From NCBI RefSeq assembly GCF_018257575.1, contig NZ_JAERJP010000007.1, forward strand, positions 1 to 64,000: a DNA stretch of 64,000 bases, in the 5' to 3' direction. A program made the translations under genes and the position numbers. Source of the stretch: Tatumella sp. JGM91. GTDB lineage: Bacteria; Pseudomonadota; Gammaproteobacteria; Enterobacterales; Enterobacteriaceae. Each line of letters opens with the position of its first letter. The stretch's first letter is position 1. This document shows, piece after piece, positions 52,231 through 60,431 of this stretch. The notes below the pieces were generated by a model that did no database searches, had not been told where the DNA came from, and worked only from the letters and a program-made list of their open reading frames with translations.

Positions 52231-54132
52231 TCAGTGCTCCGTCACCGACTGATGTAAACATTGCAGGGTTGTCAGGGTAAAATCGGAGAAATTTTTGCAG
52301 TGTCGCAGTAATAATGCAGATTTCCGGCACATCAGAGCGACAAACAGTTCATAGAGCGCCATGATTTCTGCATATTCGGTTTTACTGATCGCCAGCAAAA
52401 AAATGACATAGGCCCGTTCTTCTCCCCAGGGCACACCGTCTGGTGCCAGCAAAGTATAAACCACGGTTTTTTTGGCTTGCAGCCCGATGGCGTGAGGCAG
52501 GGCAATACCTTCACCCAGCAGCGTACTGACAATTTGCTCACGTTCGCTCACCGAAGCATAAAAGTGTTCATCAACAATATCTTCCTGCTGTAACTGATCA
52601 CATACTCTGCGGAACAGTTCTGCACGGGTCAGCCGCTGGCTGAGGATCATAAAATGACGGGCATCAAAAAAACGTTCCAGCATCCGTGGCCAGGTACGAT
52701 CTGTAAATACCTGACGACCAATCATCTCCCACTGATATTCACTCGGGAAGGGTGACATTACGACGACCGGTTTATTTTTGGTACTGAGACGTACGGTGGA
52801 GATAACAAAGTCTTCTTCAATGACAGACTGCTGTTGATACTCTCGCAGGGTAACCGTCTTTTTGATCATAATCTGCGGGTAGCGACGCAGCAGCAGAGCT
52901 TCGATGACCCTGATAGTTGATTGACCGGTATTACAGACCACCAGGACTTGCGGCTGATATTGTTTACCCGACGGAGACAGTCTTTCCAGACCGACCCCGA
53001 TATGCAGAACCAGAAATCCGATTTCATTTTCACTGATCGGGTAATGCATTTTCCCGGCACATTCAGAGACCGCAGCCAGGGTCATATCATAGGCCATCGG
53101 GTAATACTGTTTGATATTGCTGAGTAAGGGATTCGGGATGGTAATTTGGTAACGTACGCGGGTCAGCATAGTGCGGATATGGGCGAGAAGATCACTGCAT
53201 AACTGTGTATCGTGACACAGGTCAAAATTATAATGCCGGCCGATATAACTCAGAATAGCATTCATCAGCCGGAGGCTTTCATCAGGAAACCAGAGGCTGA
53301 CTGTGTCTTCTCCGTGACGACGGGCGGCAATGTTGATACCGAGACAGGTCTCCTCGGCTTCCGGGACCTCTGACCCGCCGGGCAGTAGCTGGCGTATAAT
53401 CTGCCGTGCGGCATGGCGTACCTCGGGGGCCATATCATCGGCGGTAAAATCATCAAGCCGATATCCCGCTTTCAGGCGTTGCAGCGAAATACTGCAATAT
53501 AACTGCAGATAAAGGACATTATTATCGCTCATACGGATGTTATAGCGGCTGAAACTCTGGTGGAGAATATCGGGTAGTGCCGGGTTTATCTCCGGGCTGA
53601 ACAGGGTGATGGCATTATCAGGCTGGATCTGCTGACAGTAAAAGTCAGTCAGACAATGACGGAGCGCCCGTTCACTGCCGAACAATTTCATGCCATACCT
53701 TGGCCTGTTTTCTATGGTCAGCCGGTAACGGTGGAATGTCTGGCGTACTTCTGCCATTTCACTTTGCAGGGTCGCGCGGCTGATAAAACATTCATCGGCC
53801 AGCTCTTCCAGCTTTACCGCCCCGCTGGCCGTGAGAAAGCGGTGCAGTAAATAATGTACCCGGGCAGCAGGAGAACGCGGGACATTATCCGGCCGGGTGC
53901 TCTGCGGCAACTGACTGAAGCGGGTTTTATCCGTAATCTGCAACTGGTAGCCCGCTCCGCGGATAAGACGGCAGCGGGCACCGTAGTCAGCCAGTGACTG
54001 GTTCAGACAGGTGATGTCCGTACGCAGTGTACGTGTGGAAACCGTGAGCCGCCTCGCCAGTTCATCCGGCGGCAGTACTTCGTTTTGCAACTGTTCAAAG
54101 AGCAGCGCAATGCGCTGACTAGGGAATTTCAC
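52231..54132 (-). CDS. BglG/LevR-like PRD regulator with PTS EIIB- and EIIA-like domains
   Basis: A 633-residue transcription activator of the Mga/BglG type. HTH domains lie at about 5-60 (ELARRLTVSTRTLRTDI) and 95-145 (KLEELADECFISRATLQSEM). Two PRD domains follow at about 170-390, with candidate phosphorylated His in RRHGE and VLHIGVGLERL. An EIIB-like domain is at about 395-480, with Cys in VLVVCNTGQSTIRVIEALL. A C-terminal EIIA (fructose/mannitol type) domain at about 490-630 has GEGIALPHAIG. It is 22 bases downstream of the aldolase gene, as last gene of the 52-60 kb operon, and probably senses the phosphorylation state of its transport system. Confidence 0.88.
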   Translation of the reverse strand: MKFPSQRIALLFEQLQNEVLPPDELARRLTVSTRTLRTDITCLNQSLADYGARCRLIRGAGYQLQITDKTRFSQLPQSTRPDNVPRSPAARVHYLLHRFLTASGAVKLEELADECFISRATLQSEMAEVRQTFHRYRLTIENRPRYGMKLFGSERALRHCLTDFYCQQIQPDNAITLFSPEINPALPDILHQSFSRYNIRMSDNNVLYLQLYCSISLQRLKAGYRLDDFTADDMAPEVRHAARQIIRQLLPGGSEVPEAEETCLGINIAARRHGEDTVSLWFPDESLRLMNAILSYIGRHYNFDLCHDTQLCSDLLAHIRTMLTRVRYQITIPNPLLSNIKQYYPMAYDMTLAAVSECAGKMHYPISENEIGFLVLHIGVGLERLSPSGKQYQPQVLVVCNTGQSTIRVIEALLLRRYPQIMIKKTVTLREYQQQSVIEEDFVISTVRLSTKNKPVVVMSPFPSEYQWEMIGRQVFTDRTWPRMLERFFDARHFMILSQRLTRAELFRRVCDQLQQEDIVDEHFYASVSEREQIVSTLLGEGIALPHAIGLQAKKTVVYTLLAPDGVPWGEERAYVIFLLAISKTEYAEIMALYELFVALMCRKSALLLRHCKNFSDFTLTTLQCLHQSVTEH

Positions 54133-54154
54133 GGTTTCCTTTCTCCGGAGGTTA

Positions 54155-54895
54155 TCAGCCTAATTGCTGCATTGTCATCTCAAGCAGCTTACCCACATCC
54201 TGCGGGCGCGAGTTACCTGTCTGCGGATCAATAATCGAACTGTAAATATGCGGAATAATTTTTTCGACCCCTGCATCCAGCGCTATTTTCAGGATTGCCG
54301 GATAATTTTGCAGGGTGATACCCCCTGTCGGTTCGAGCCAGAACCCCTGATCAGCACAGGCTTCGGCAACCGCTTTGTACTCATCAATCGCCTGCAGGCC
54401 GCCCATCGGGAAATATTTTACCGAACTTCCCCCCATGTCTCTGAGCAATGCAATGGCACTGGCCACGGGCACAATTGCATCCGCCGCCCGTGAACTCAGG
54501 GGACCGGTAGATATTTTTACCTGGCCCGGAATACCGGCAGGGGAGATCAGCCCATTGACAATGGTCTGCGTCTGCCCCAGTAAAGCCCTGCAGGTCGCAA
54601 CACCGGTAAAAACCTGATTTACATGCTGCGGCTGAAGCCGGGCAGCAATCGCACTGACCATCGCTGATTGTTGCGGGTCTCCGCCCCCTAAACCCACTGA
54701 CAGGGCATTTTCGGTGACGGCTGCATACTCGCGCATATCTGCCACAGCACTGTCGACCGACGTATACTTTTTAGATAAGACCCCAATCAGTACATAACCT
54801 TTTGCCGCCAGCCAGAGTTGCCTGGCATTTTCTTTCGAACCGGCCAGTACATTCAGGCAGACCCGATTCTGATAAAAATGAGTGGTCAGGGACAT
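54155..54895 (-). CDS. dgaF: DgaF-type 2-dehydro-3-deoxy-phosphogluconate aldolase
   Basis: A TIM-barrel class I aldolase expected to split 2-keto-3-deoxy-6-phosphogluconate, or a close analogue, to pyruvate and glyceraldehyde 3-phosphate. The 246 residues carry the Schiff-base lysine candidate K160 in SSVKYFPMGG, plus SVGLGGGDPQQ and ISPAGIPGQVKISTGPLSSRAADA, typical of the DgaF family in the D-glucosaminate pathway. The start overlaps the end of the upstream fused gene by 10 bases. Confidence 0.85.
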   Translation of the reverse strand: MSLTTHFYQNRVCLNVLAGSKENARQLWLAAKGYVLIGVLSKKYTSVDSAVADMREYAAVTENALSVGLGGGDPQQSAMVSAIAARLQPQHVNQVFTGVATCRALLGQTQTIVNGLISPAGIPGQVKISTGPLSSRAADAIVPVASAIALLRDMGGSSVKYFPMGGLQAIDEYKAVAEACADQGFWLEPTGGITLQNYPAILKIALDAGVEKIIPHIYSSIIDPQTGNSRPQDVGKLLEMTMQQLG

Positions 54896-57129
54896 AGGAT
54901 TTTTTCTCCGTTGAGGATGGTAGTAATCCGCTGGAAAATAAAAGTCAGCTGTGTGGTACTGATACTGCGTACATCCACTTCTATACTGCCTTCGCTGGCG
55001 TTATAACCGCGGCAATAGATAGCAATATCGCCTTCCTGTAATTGCTGAAGGATCTGTCCGGCCGTCTGGCCGGTCACTGTTTTATCAAACTGAATCCGCG
55101 TCTGGGCAATCTGGCGGCCTGCGGTGTCATACACCACACTGGCATCAACACCGCTAAGCGTATTAAGCTGGCGGATAAAAGGCGCCATTTTTGCTTCCAT
55201 ATCGGCCATGGCGGGCCTGCTGCGTTGCAGGTAACGCTCTATCGCCTTGCTGAGGCCAAGAATACTTTCCTTGCCGACCTTCATGGCACGTCCGATGCCG
55301 GATGATTGTTGCCTCACCCATCTGACGGGCTGCTGCCGGCCAGCCACCAACCCGCTGGCTGGTCCTTCAATGGCTTTCGCACCACTGTAAATCACCAGGT
55401 CAGCACCACAGTGAGAGTAATACTGCAGGTCTTCCTCGGCGGCGGCATCGACGATCAGCGGGACATGGTGTTGTCTGGCGACTGTGACCGCCTGTTCAAT
55501 ACTAAGATGGCTCTTCTGCACACAATGGTGGGATTTGATATATAAAATAGCCGCCGTTCGCGGAGTAATGGCCATCGCCAGCTGTGCGGGCGTGCACTGG
55601 TTAGCGTAACCGGCTTCTTTGAGTTGTCCGCCGCCCAGTGCCACCAGGGTACCTACGGGAGCGCCAAAATTCACGTTGTGCCCTTTGGCTATCACTATTT
55701 CATGGGGAACCTGTAATGGTGCCGTGTGCAGGTTTTCCAGTAACCAGGGATCATCTTTGACGATGACTCCGGCGATGGCCTGAGTGATACCGGCCGCAGC
55801 ACAGGATACGACCACGGCATCTTCGGTCCCGAGTAAACCGGCAATATATCGCCCGCTATTCTCTGCCAGTGCCTGCATTTCGAAATAGTGGCTCAGACCG
55901 TCACTGACCGCCCGGATAACATCATCATCCGGGGTTGAAACACCGAGGATAGTCATACGGCCAGAGGCATTAATCACCTCTTTCAGTCCGTATTTTTCAT
56001 ACACTGAAGACATGGTTTTTTTTCCTTCATCAGTTATACACCAGTGCCCGCCGGTAATGGCTGCCAGCGGCCGTAGCAGATACTCGCCATCCAGGATATT
56101 GCCCTCCGCATCAGTAAACTGTTGCCGGTCCCTGCTGAGATCAAAAATAGTCAGGTCAGCATCCGCGCCTGGCGCCAGGCGGCCTTTTCCCTGTAAATTC
56201 AGCGCAAGGGCAGGATGGCAAGTTACACGGTCAAGGACTTGCGAGAGGGTCATCCCGAGATGAAGAAATGCGGGCATTACCCGCGCAAGACTCCGGACCG
56301 GGCCCTGTCGCCGGTTCTGGCAGTAAATATCGGAGCTGATGGTATCGGGCAAAATCCCCCGGCCAATCGCTGTACGCGCCACCTCAAAAACGAAACTGGC
56401 ACTGCCATGCCCGACATCCAGCAGGACGCCGCGCTGCAATGCATGGCTGACAGAGGTTTTCAATCCCCCGTCGGGGGTAAGTATCTGATTGGGTTTGCCG
56501 TTAAAACAATGGGTAATAATATCGCCCTGTCGCAACTGCCGGGTAATCTCATCAAGCCCGGGCGGCGCATTTCCCAGATGAACCATCAGGGGCAAGCCGG
56601 GATTTTCCTGCTGCATCTGGCGGGCGATTAATAAGGGCGTTATGCCATTATCTCCGACGACACTGCTGCTCATCCGGGCTTTCAGGCCCACAATAAACGC
56701 CGGATAATCCTGTATTGCCCGCCGGACGGCAGTATTATCAATCAGTGACAGTGCGGAGAGTTCATCCTGTCGGGCAATACCGCAGCGGGCAATATTCAGC
56801 AGGGCATAGACACAGGTACGGACCGTTCGGGTTAACTGATAGAAATCGCCGATGTTATCGGCACCGGTACTGCCGGCATCAATAATGGTGGTGACCCCTT
56901 GTTCCACACCGACCTTATCCGGTTCATCATGATAAACCGGTGATGGCGGGTAACAATGCACATGGCAATCTATCCAGCCGGCACTGACCAGGTAACGGCC
57001 ATTCAGCGGGTATTCCCTGAGAGCATTACCGGGAAACTGCCCGAGTGCCGCAATCCTGCCCTCTTGTACCGCGATATCTGCCAGTTTCCCGTCACCGAGA
57101 CGCGCACCGCGAATGATAAAATCAAACAT
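54886..57129 (-). CDS. Amidohydrolase fused in frame to DgaE-type PLP ammonia-lyase
   Basis: A 747-residue frame joining two proteins usually encoded by separate neighbouring genes. Residues 1-372 are a metal-dependent amidohydrolase/deacetylase: HxH at 56 and 58, bridging-lysine candidate K150, H184, H207 and D267. Residues 373-747 are a complete DgaE-type PLP ammonia-lyase, starting MSSVYEKYGLKEVINASGRM, with PLP lysine at 585 in YSGAKAIEGP. The junction codons DEGKKTM come from GGA followed by eight A. GAAGGA precedes the internal ATG (56013), so DgaE could also be made alone. The likely role is to deacylate an amino-sugar acid, then eliminate ammonia to a 2-keto-3-deoxy product for DgaF. 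Confidence 0.87.
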   Translation of the reverse strand: MFDFIIRGARLGDGKLADIAVQEGRIAALGQFPGNALREYPLNGRYLVSAGWIDCHVHCYPPSPVYHDEPDKVGVEQGVTTIIDAGSTGADNIGDFYQLTRTVRTCVYALLNIARCGIARQDELSALSLIDNTAVRRAIQDYPAFIVGLKARMSSSVVGDNGITPLLIARQMQQENPGLPLMVHLGNAPPGLDEITRQLRQGDIITHCFNGKPNQILTPDGGLKTSVSHALQRGVLLDVGHGSASFVFEVARTAIGRGILPDTISSDIYCQNRRQGPVRSLARVMPAFLHLGMTLSQVLDRVTCHPALALNLQGKGRLAPGADADLTIFDLSRDRQQFTDAEGNILDGEYLLRPLAAITGGHWCITDEGKKTMSSVYEKYGLKEVINASGRMTILGVSTPDDDVIRAVSDGLSHYFEMQALAENSGRYIAGLLGTEDAVVVSCAAAGITQAIAGVIVKDDPWLLENLHTAPLQVPHEIVIAKGHNVNFGAPVGTLVALGGGQLKEAGYANQCTPAQLAMAITPRTAAILYIKSHHCVQKSHLSIEQAVTVARQHHVPLIVDAAAEEDLQYYSHCGADLVIYSGAKAIEGPASGLVAGRQQPVRWVRQQSSGIGRAMKVGKESILGLSKAIERYLQRSRPAMADMEAKMAPFIRQLNTLSGVDASVVYDTAGRQIAQTRIQFDKTVTGQTAGQILQQLQEGDIAIYCRGYNASEGSIEVDVRSISTTQLTFIFQRITTILNGEKILCP
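56011..56028 (-). promoter_or_regulatory. A8 slippery tract and internal ribosome site before dgaE
   Basis: On the minus strand GAAGGA (56028-56023) overlaps a run of eight A (56023-56016) and is followed nine bases after AGGA by ATG (56013-56011). Loss of one A would end the amidohydrolase 15 codons after GAT; gain of one A would end it about ten codons on. Either restores two separate genes. Confidence 0.7.
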
Positions 57130-57202
57130 CAGAACTCCTTATCCGTCAGACAATCATTCTGCCTCCGTCATGATCATCCGTCGGGAAGCAGAGCCGCCGC
57201 AC

Positions 57203-57847
57203 TCACAGAGAGACAGGGAAAAGGGTACCCAGTAACATTGCACCGAGAATAGCACCGCCGGTAATCGGCTTATCCCACAGATAAAACAGCAGTGCACCGG
57301 CCAGTGACCCGAGGCCAATCGGTATGGACGTTGCCATGGCTGACAGAATAATCAGTGGCCCGAGAAAACGGCCTGATGCGTTACCGGCCCCCATCATGAC
57401 GTCAGCACCGTAGGTTGAATGGCTGTTATTAATCGTGAATTTCCTTGCCAGGATAATAATGTAGCCAATCGCCAGCCCGAGCAGAAAACCGGTGACCAGA
57501 GATAACAGAAAGCTGGTCACCGGTAAGGTGATCCCTGCGGCCAGCAGCAGAGCCGGTACCCCCAGGCCGATACCGGTCTGGATTGCGCCACCGATATCCA
57601 GGATACCGACCAGTGAACCTTCGATTATCCTGGCGAACAGGAAACTGGCACCGAATGCGGCGACAGCGCCATAGACACCGGTTTCTATCCCGGAACGCAG
57701 CATTGAAACAAAGGCCACCTCATTAAATGCCCCGATACCATAGACGTAGTACATATGGGTTCCGGCGAAGACACCGGCAGAGAGCAGGCCGACAAACAGA
57801 GGAAACGCGCGGTCGGCGTACCAGAAGTTGTCTTGTGACGATTCCAT
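57203..57847 (-). CDS. DUF4310-family membrane protein
   Basis: A 214-residue integral membrane protein with about six hydrophobic segments (for example MYYVYGIGAFNEVAFVS, GIGLGVPALLLAAGITLPV, FLLSLVTGFLLGLAIGYIII) and many glycines in the helices. It belongs to the uncharacterised DUF4310 family, always found beside DUF4311, DUF4312 and SFCGS proteins. It is probably a membrane component of an uptake system. It is 13 bases downstream of the DUF4311 gene and 73 bases ahead of the fused enzyme gene. Confidence 0.82.
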   Translation of the reverse strand: MESSQDNFWYADRAFPLFVGLLSAGVFAGTHMYYVYGIGAFNEVAFVSMLRSGIETGVYGAVAAFGASFLFARIIEGSLVGILDIGGAIQTGIGLGVPALLLAAGITLPVTSFLLSLVTGFLLGLAIGYIIILARKFTINNSHSTYGADVMMGAGNASGRFLGPLIILSAMATSIPIGLGSLAGALLFYLWDKPITGGAILGAMLLGTLFPVSL

Positions 57848-57860
57848 GGTGATAAGTCTC

Positions 57861-58637
57861 CTATTTACCGTTCAGCAGGTTATGCAGAGCTCCCAGCCAG
57901 CCAGGAACATCCAGCCGGAAGGATTGCAACATCTGGATATCGAATCCGCGGAAGAAAGCGCTCATGGCAAACAGGACGATAACGGCGGCCATCATAATAT
58001 TAGTGATCCTGTTCCAGCCACTTTCCTCCACACCCTTACCAATCAGGATCCCCAGTACGACACCGGGAACAGCATTCCCCATGATCAGCTGGGATAACCC
58101 GCCAAAAACCGTGGCCCAGAGGCCAGACTTTTTACCGGCATCGATCGCTGCCAGCCAGAAGATCACCGGCATAACCGTGTTAACCAGCAGGTTGGCCGCC
58201 GGGACCAGTACTTTCACCGCCGTAACCTGCAGCGCCGCCGGCACCGCCGAAGCCGTCGAATTGAGAAATGTCACCACCAGCATCCCGATCAGGGTGCAGG
58301 CAAGGGTCATTTTTTTCGGATCGTGCAGGGTTTTCGCGACATTACGGTTGCTGATTAGCAGAACGGCAGCTCCCCAGTTGGGGATAATACGATGGTCAAC
58401 ATCCTGGGTGAATGCACCCGCAGCGACCGAGGATGCCCAGGCATTAAAGAAAAACCCCAGTCCGAAGGAGAAATGAGAAGCAGGATCACCGGCACAGGAA
58501 TTAAGCTCACCTAACGTTCTGAATGCTCCCATACCTTGTGTCGCCGGCGCATGAAACATACGCGCTGCCCCGGCACCGACCCCCGCGCCCACCAGACCGC
58601 CAATAATCAGTGATTTAAATAAAATGAGTAAAAACAT
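57861..58637 (-). CDS. DUF4311-family membrane protein
   Basis: A 258-residue polytopic membrane protein (segments LILFKSLIIGGLVGAGVGAG, TLACTLIGMLVVTFLNST, LLVNTVMPVIFWLAAIDAG, LIMGNAVPGVVLGILIGKG, MMAAVIVLFAMSAFFRG). It also has a conserved loop, GELNSCAGDPASHFSFGLG, around residues 43-61. It is an uncharacterised DUF4311 family member and likely forms the membrane channel together with the DUF4310 protein. Function inferred from context only. Confidence 0.82.
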   Translation of the reverse strand: MFLLILFKSLIIGGLVGAGVGAGAARMFHAPATQGMGAFRTLGELNSCAGDPASHFSFGLGFFFNAWASSVAAGAFTQDVDHRIIPNWGAAVLLISNRNVAKTLHDPKKMTLACTLIGMLVVTFLNSTASAVPAALQVTAVKVLVPAANLLVNTVMPVIFWLAAIDAGKKSGLWATVFGGLSQLIMGNAVPGVVLGILIGKGVEESGWNRITNIMMAAVIVLFAMSAFFRGFDIQMLQSFRLDVPGWLGALHNLLNGK

Positions 58638-58658
58638 AGTGCTTTCCTCGTCGCAGAG

Positions 58659-58955
58659 CTACTGCAGGGTGAAATTGATACTTTCCGTATCAACGGCAGA
58701 AACACTGGCGGTAATTTCCAGCTCAATACTGTAGCGGTAACGTTTTCTCGCCAGGAAAAAGAACAAAAATCGCTCACGCTTACACTGATAATTGGCCTGA
58801 ATCACTTTCACTTCCCGGGGTTCAATGCGCAGTAACACTTTACGTGTCGATAACAATACCGTCCTCTGTACCTGGCCGAGGGCATCAGTAAAGGCATTGA
58901 CTTTGCTGATACCGTTTCCCCTGACCCTGACGGTGGTGACAAATTGTTCCTTCAT
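58659..58955 (-). CDS. DUF4312-family protein
   Basis: A 98-residue basic soluble protein with alternating strand patterns (VTTVRVRGNGISKVNAFTDAL; KVLLRIEPREVKVIQA; RYSIELEITASVSAV). It matches the small DUF4312 member of the same gene cluster. It has no membrane segment or signal peptide and may be a cytosolic subunit. It lies three bases after the SFCGS gene. Confidence 0.8.
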   Translation of the reverse strand: MKEQFVTTVRVRGNGISKVNAFTDALGQVQRTVLLSTRKVLLRIEPREVKVIQANYQCKRERFLFFFLARKRYRYSIELEITASVSAVDTESINFTLQ

Positions 58956-58958
58956 CGG

Positions 58959-59321
58959 CTATCCACCGTATTTTTTTATCCAGGCCTGCACCAGCCGCTC
59001 TCCGAGTACTTCCTGATCCATAAAACCGAAGCCCAGCACTTTGTTTCCCTCGTTAATCGCCGTGACACCCTCGTCAACCGAACGCATGCCATACTTTGCC
59101 GGATACCCATATGTTGTCCGGGCGGTAATCGCTCCTGCGCCGCCGCTGCCGCAAAAGGAGAGGCCGAATGATGCACCCTGCGCATGCATGGTTTCGCCCA
59201 GCTTCATATCTGCCGCAACGCCGGCAATCACGATGGCGGTACCTCCCGCTTTTTCTACCCCGGCCGCGACTTTCTGACCTTTGCCCAGACGGTCTCCAAT
59301 CACTACGATCACCTTTGACAT
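58959..59321 (-). CDS. SFCGS-family glycine-rich protein
   Basis: A 120-residue cytosolic protein named for its SFCGS motif (residues 55-59, with Cys57 in SFGLSFCGSGGAGAITART). It begins with a strand-loop MSKVIVVIGDRLGKGQKVAAG. The CGSG glycine loop resembles the phosphorylated-cysteine loop of some PTS EIIB proteins, so a phosphotransfer role is possible but unproven. The ATG at 59321 is preceded by AAGGAAG; the upstream frame extension overlaps the PRD gene and is not used. Confidence 0.85.
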   Translation of the reverse strand: MSKVIVVIGDRLGKGQKVAAGVEKAGGTAIVIAGVAADMKLGETMHAQGASFGLSFCGSGGAGAITARTTYGYPAKYGMRSVDEGVTAINEGNKVLGFGFMDQEVLGERLVQAWIKKYGG

Positions 59322-59394
59322 ATTTTCTTCCTTATTGAGGGGGGGGATAACGCGCCTGTACTGTTTTTCAGGCGTGGCTGCAGGCGACAAAACC

Positions 59395-59724
59395 TCAGGG
59401 GGATTCTCTGGCCACTTCGAAATGAACCGATAATAGCCATGCTTCTTCCTGCGGCAGATTACCGAACAGGCTGACGATGCTGGTGGCCAGTGCCATTGAC
59501 GCCGGGGAGATTTCATCAAATAGCTCCCTGTCGACCACTGGCAAGGCTTCGCCGGTTCGTGAGCGCAGAGCCATGGCCTGAACGTGTGATTGCAACATCT
59601 GTTGCTGTACCGCGGTGGGATGGATACCTGAGGCGGTAAACAGGCAGTGAATCTGTGACATTATCTGGTCGGCAAGTCCCTGAATGGCGAGTTGCTGATC
59701 TGTCATTGCTGCTGCCTGCTCCAT
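59395..59724 (-). CDS. Stand-alone PRD-domain protein
   Basis: A 109-residue protein made of a single PTS-regulation domain: DQIMSQIHCLFTASGIHPTAVQQQMLQSHVQAMALRSRTGE, then VDRELFDEISPASMALATSIVSLFG. His25 and His37 are candidate phosphorylation sites. There is no DNA- or RNA-binding domain. The ATG at 59724 has AAAGGAG seven bases upstream; a longer frame to 59886 is not supported. It is the first gene of the 52-60 kb operon and probably modulates the BglG-like regulator at the other end. Confidence 0.8.
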   Translation of the reverse strand: MEQAAAMTDQQLAIQGLADQIMSQIHCLFTASGIHPTAVQQQMLQSHVQAMALRSRTGEALPVVDRELFDEISPASMALATSIVSLFGNLPQEEAWLLSVHFEVARESP

Positions 59725-60045
59725 AGTGACTCCTTTTGCCTGCTGTTTCGCGAAGAACACTGAATCCCTGTTTACGGAATCAATACAGTAGCCTGTGGCA
59801 GCGGGGCTGTGTAGCCGGCAGTTTTTCCTGCTGGCTGTGGAAAAAGTCGCGGTGAAGATGATCAGTCGCACAAAAAAACAGCGCATACACCAACGGATTA
59901 TCTAATTCTGTTATGGCGGCAGAATGCTCCTGACGCAGCAGCCACGTGTGTATAACGGATGCGGACTTTCCTGTGACAGATTCTGATGTCATTATCGGAA
60001 CCGTCGCCTTATACAGCGTATTATCTATTCAGACAGGAGCCGGTT

Positions 60046-60276
60046 ATGCCGCATATTGAAATACAGTCTTTTCCACGTGAGTTAACTGATGAGCAAAAAA
60101 CAGCCCTGGCCGGGGCCATGACCGCAGTGTTACAGGAACATCTGAACAGCAGTGATTCAGCGGTCAGTATTGCACTGAAATATGTGCCGCAGGAAAACTG
60201 GAAATCCACGGTCTGGGATACGCAAATTGCGCCACAGATGGATCAACTGATAAAGAAACCCGGCTATCAGCTATAA
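60046..60276 (+). CDS. pptA: 4-oxalocrotonate tautomerase-family protein PptA
   Basis: A 76-residue tautomerase with the catalytic N-terminal proline (Pro1 after Met removal, MPHIEIQSFPREL). It matches E. coli PptA (YdcE), an in vitro phenylpyruvate tautomerase of unknown cell role. The ATG at 60046, with AGGAG upstream, is required to place the proline second; a longer frame from 59986 would destroy the active site. A terminator follows. Confidence 0.92.
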   Translation: MPHIEIQSFPRELTDEQKTALAGAMTAVLQEHLNSSDSAVSIALKYVPQENWKSTVWDTQIAPQMDQLIKKPGYQL

Positions 60277-60323
60277 AATAACCGCATAACAGCCATCCGC
60301 GTAGCCGGCGGTACGGATTATTC

Positions 60324-60360
60324 ATATCCGGCAATAGCTTTGCCGGATATATTATTTTTC
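60324..60360 (+). terminator. Terminator of pptA
   Basis: A perfect 10-base stem, ATATCCGGCA/TGCCGGATAT (60324-60350), with a seven-base loop, followed by ATTATTTTTC. Confidence 0.8.
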
Positions 60361-60431
60361 CTTAACCGGTAATTCTGTCATGCTGTGGACACATTTTCTG
60401 CTGAAAACAACACACTGATAAGGGGACAGTC

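Noticed and set aside
59780-59992. A 70-codon minus-strand frame upstream of the PRD gene
   Set aside because: It has no ribosome site and no recognised family, though its composition is not absurd. It is left out for lack of support; conservation in relatives could revive it.
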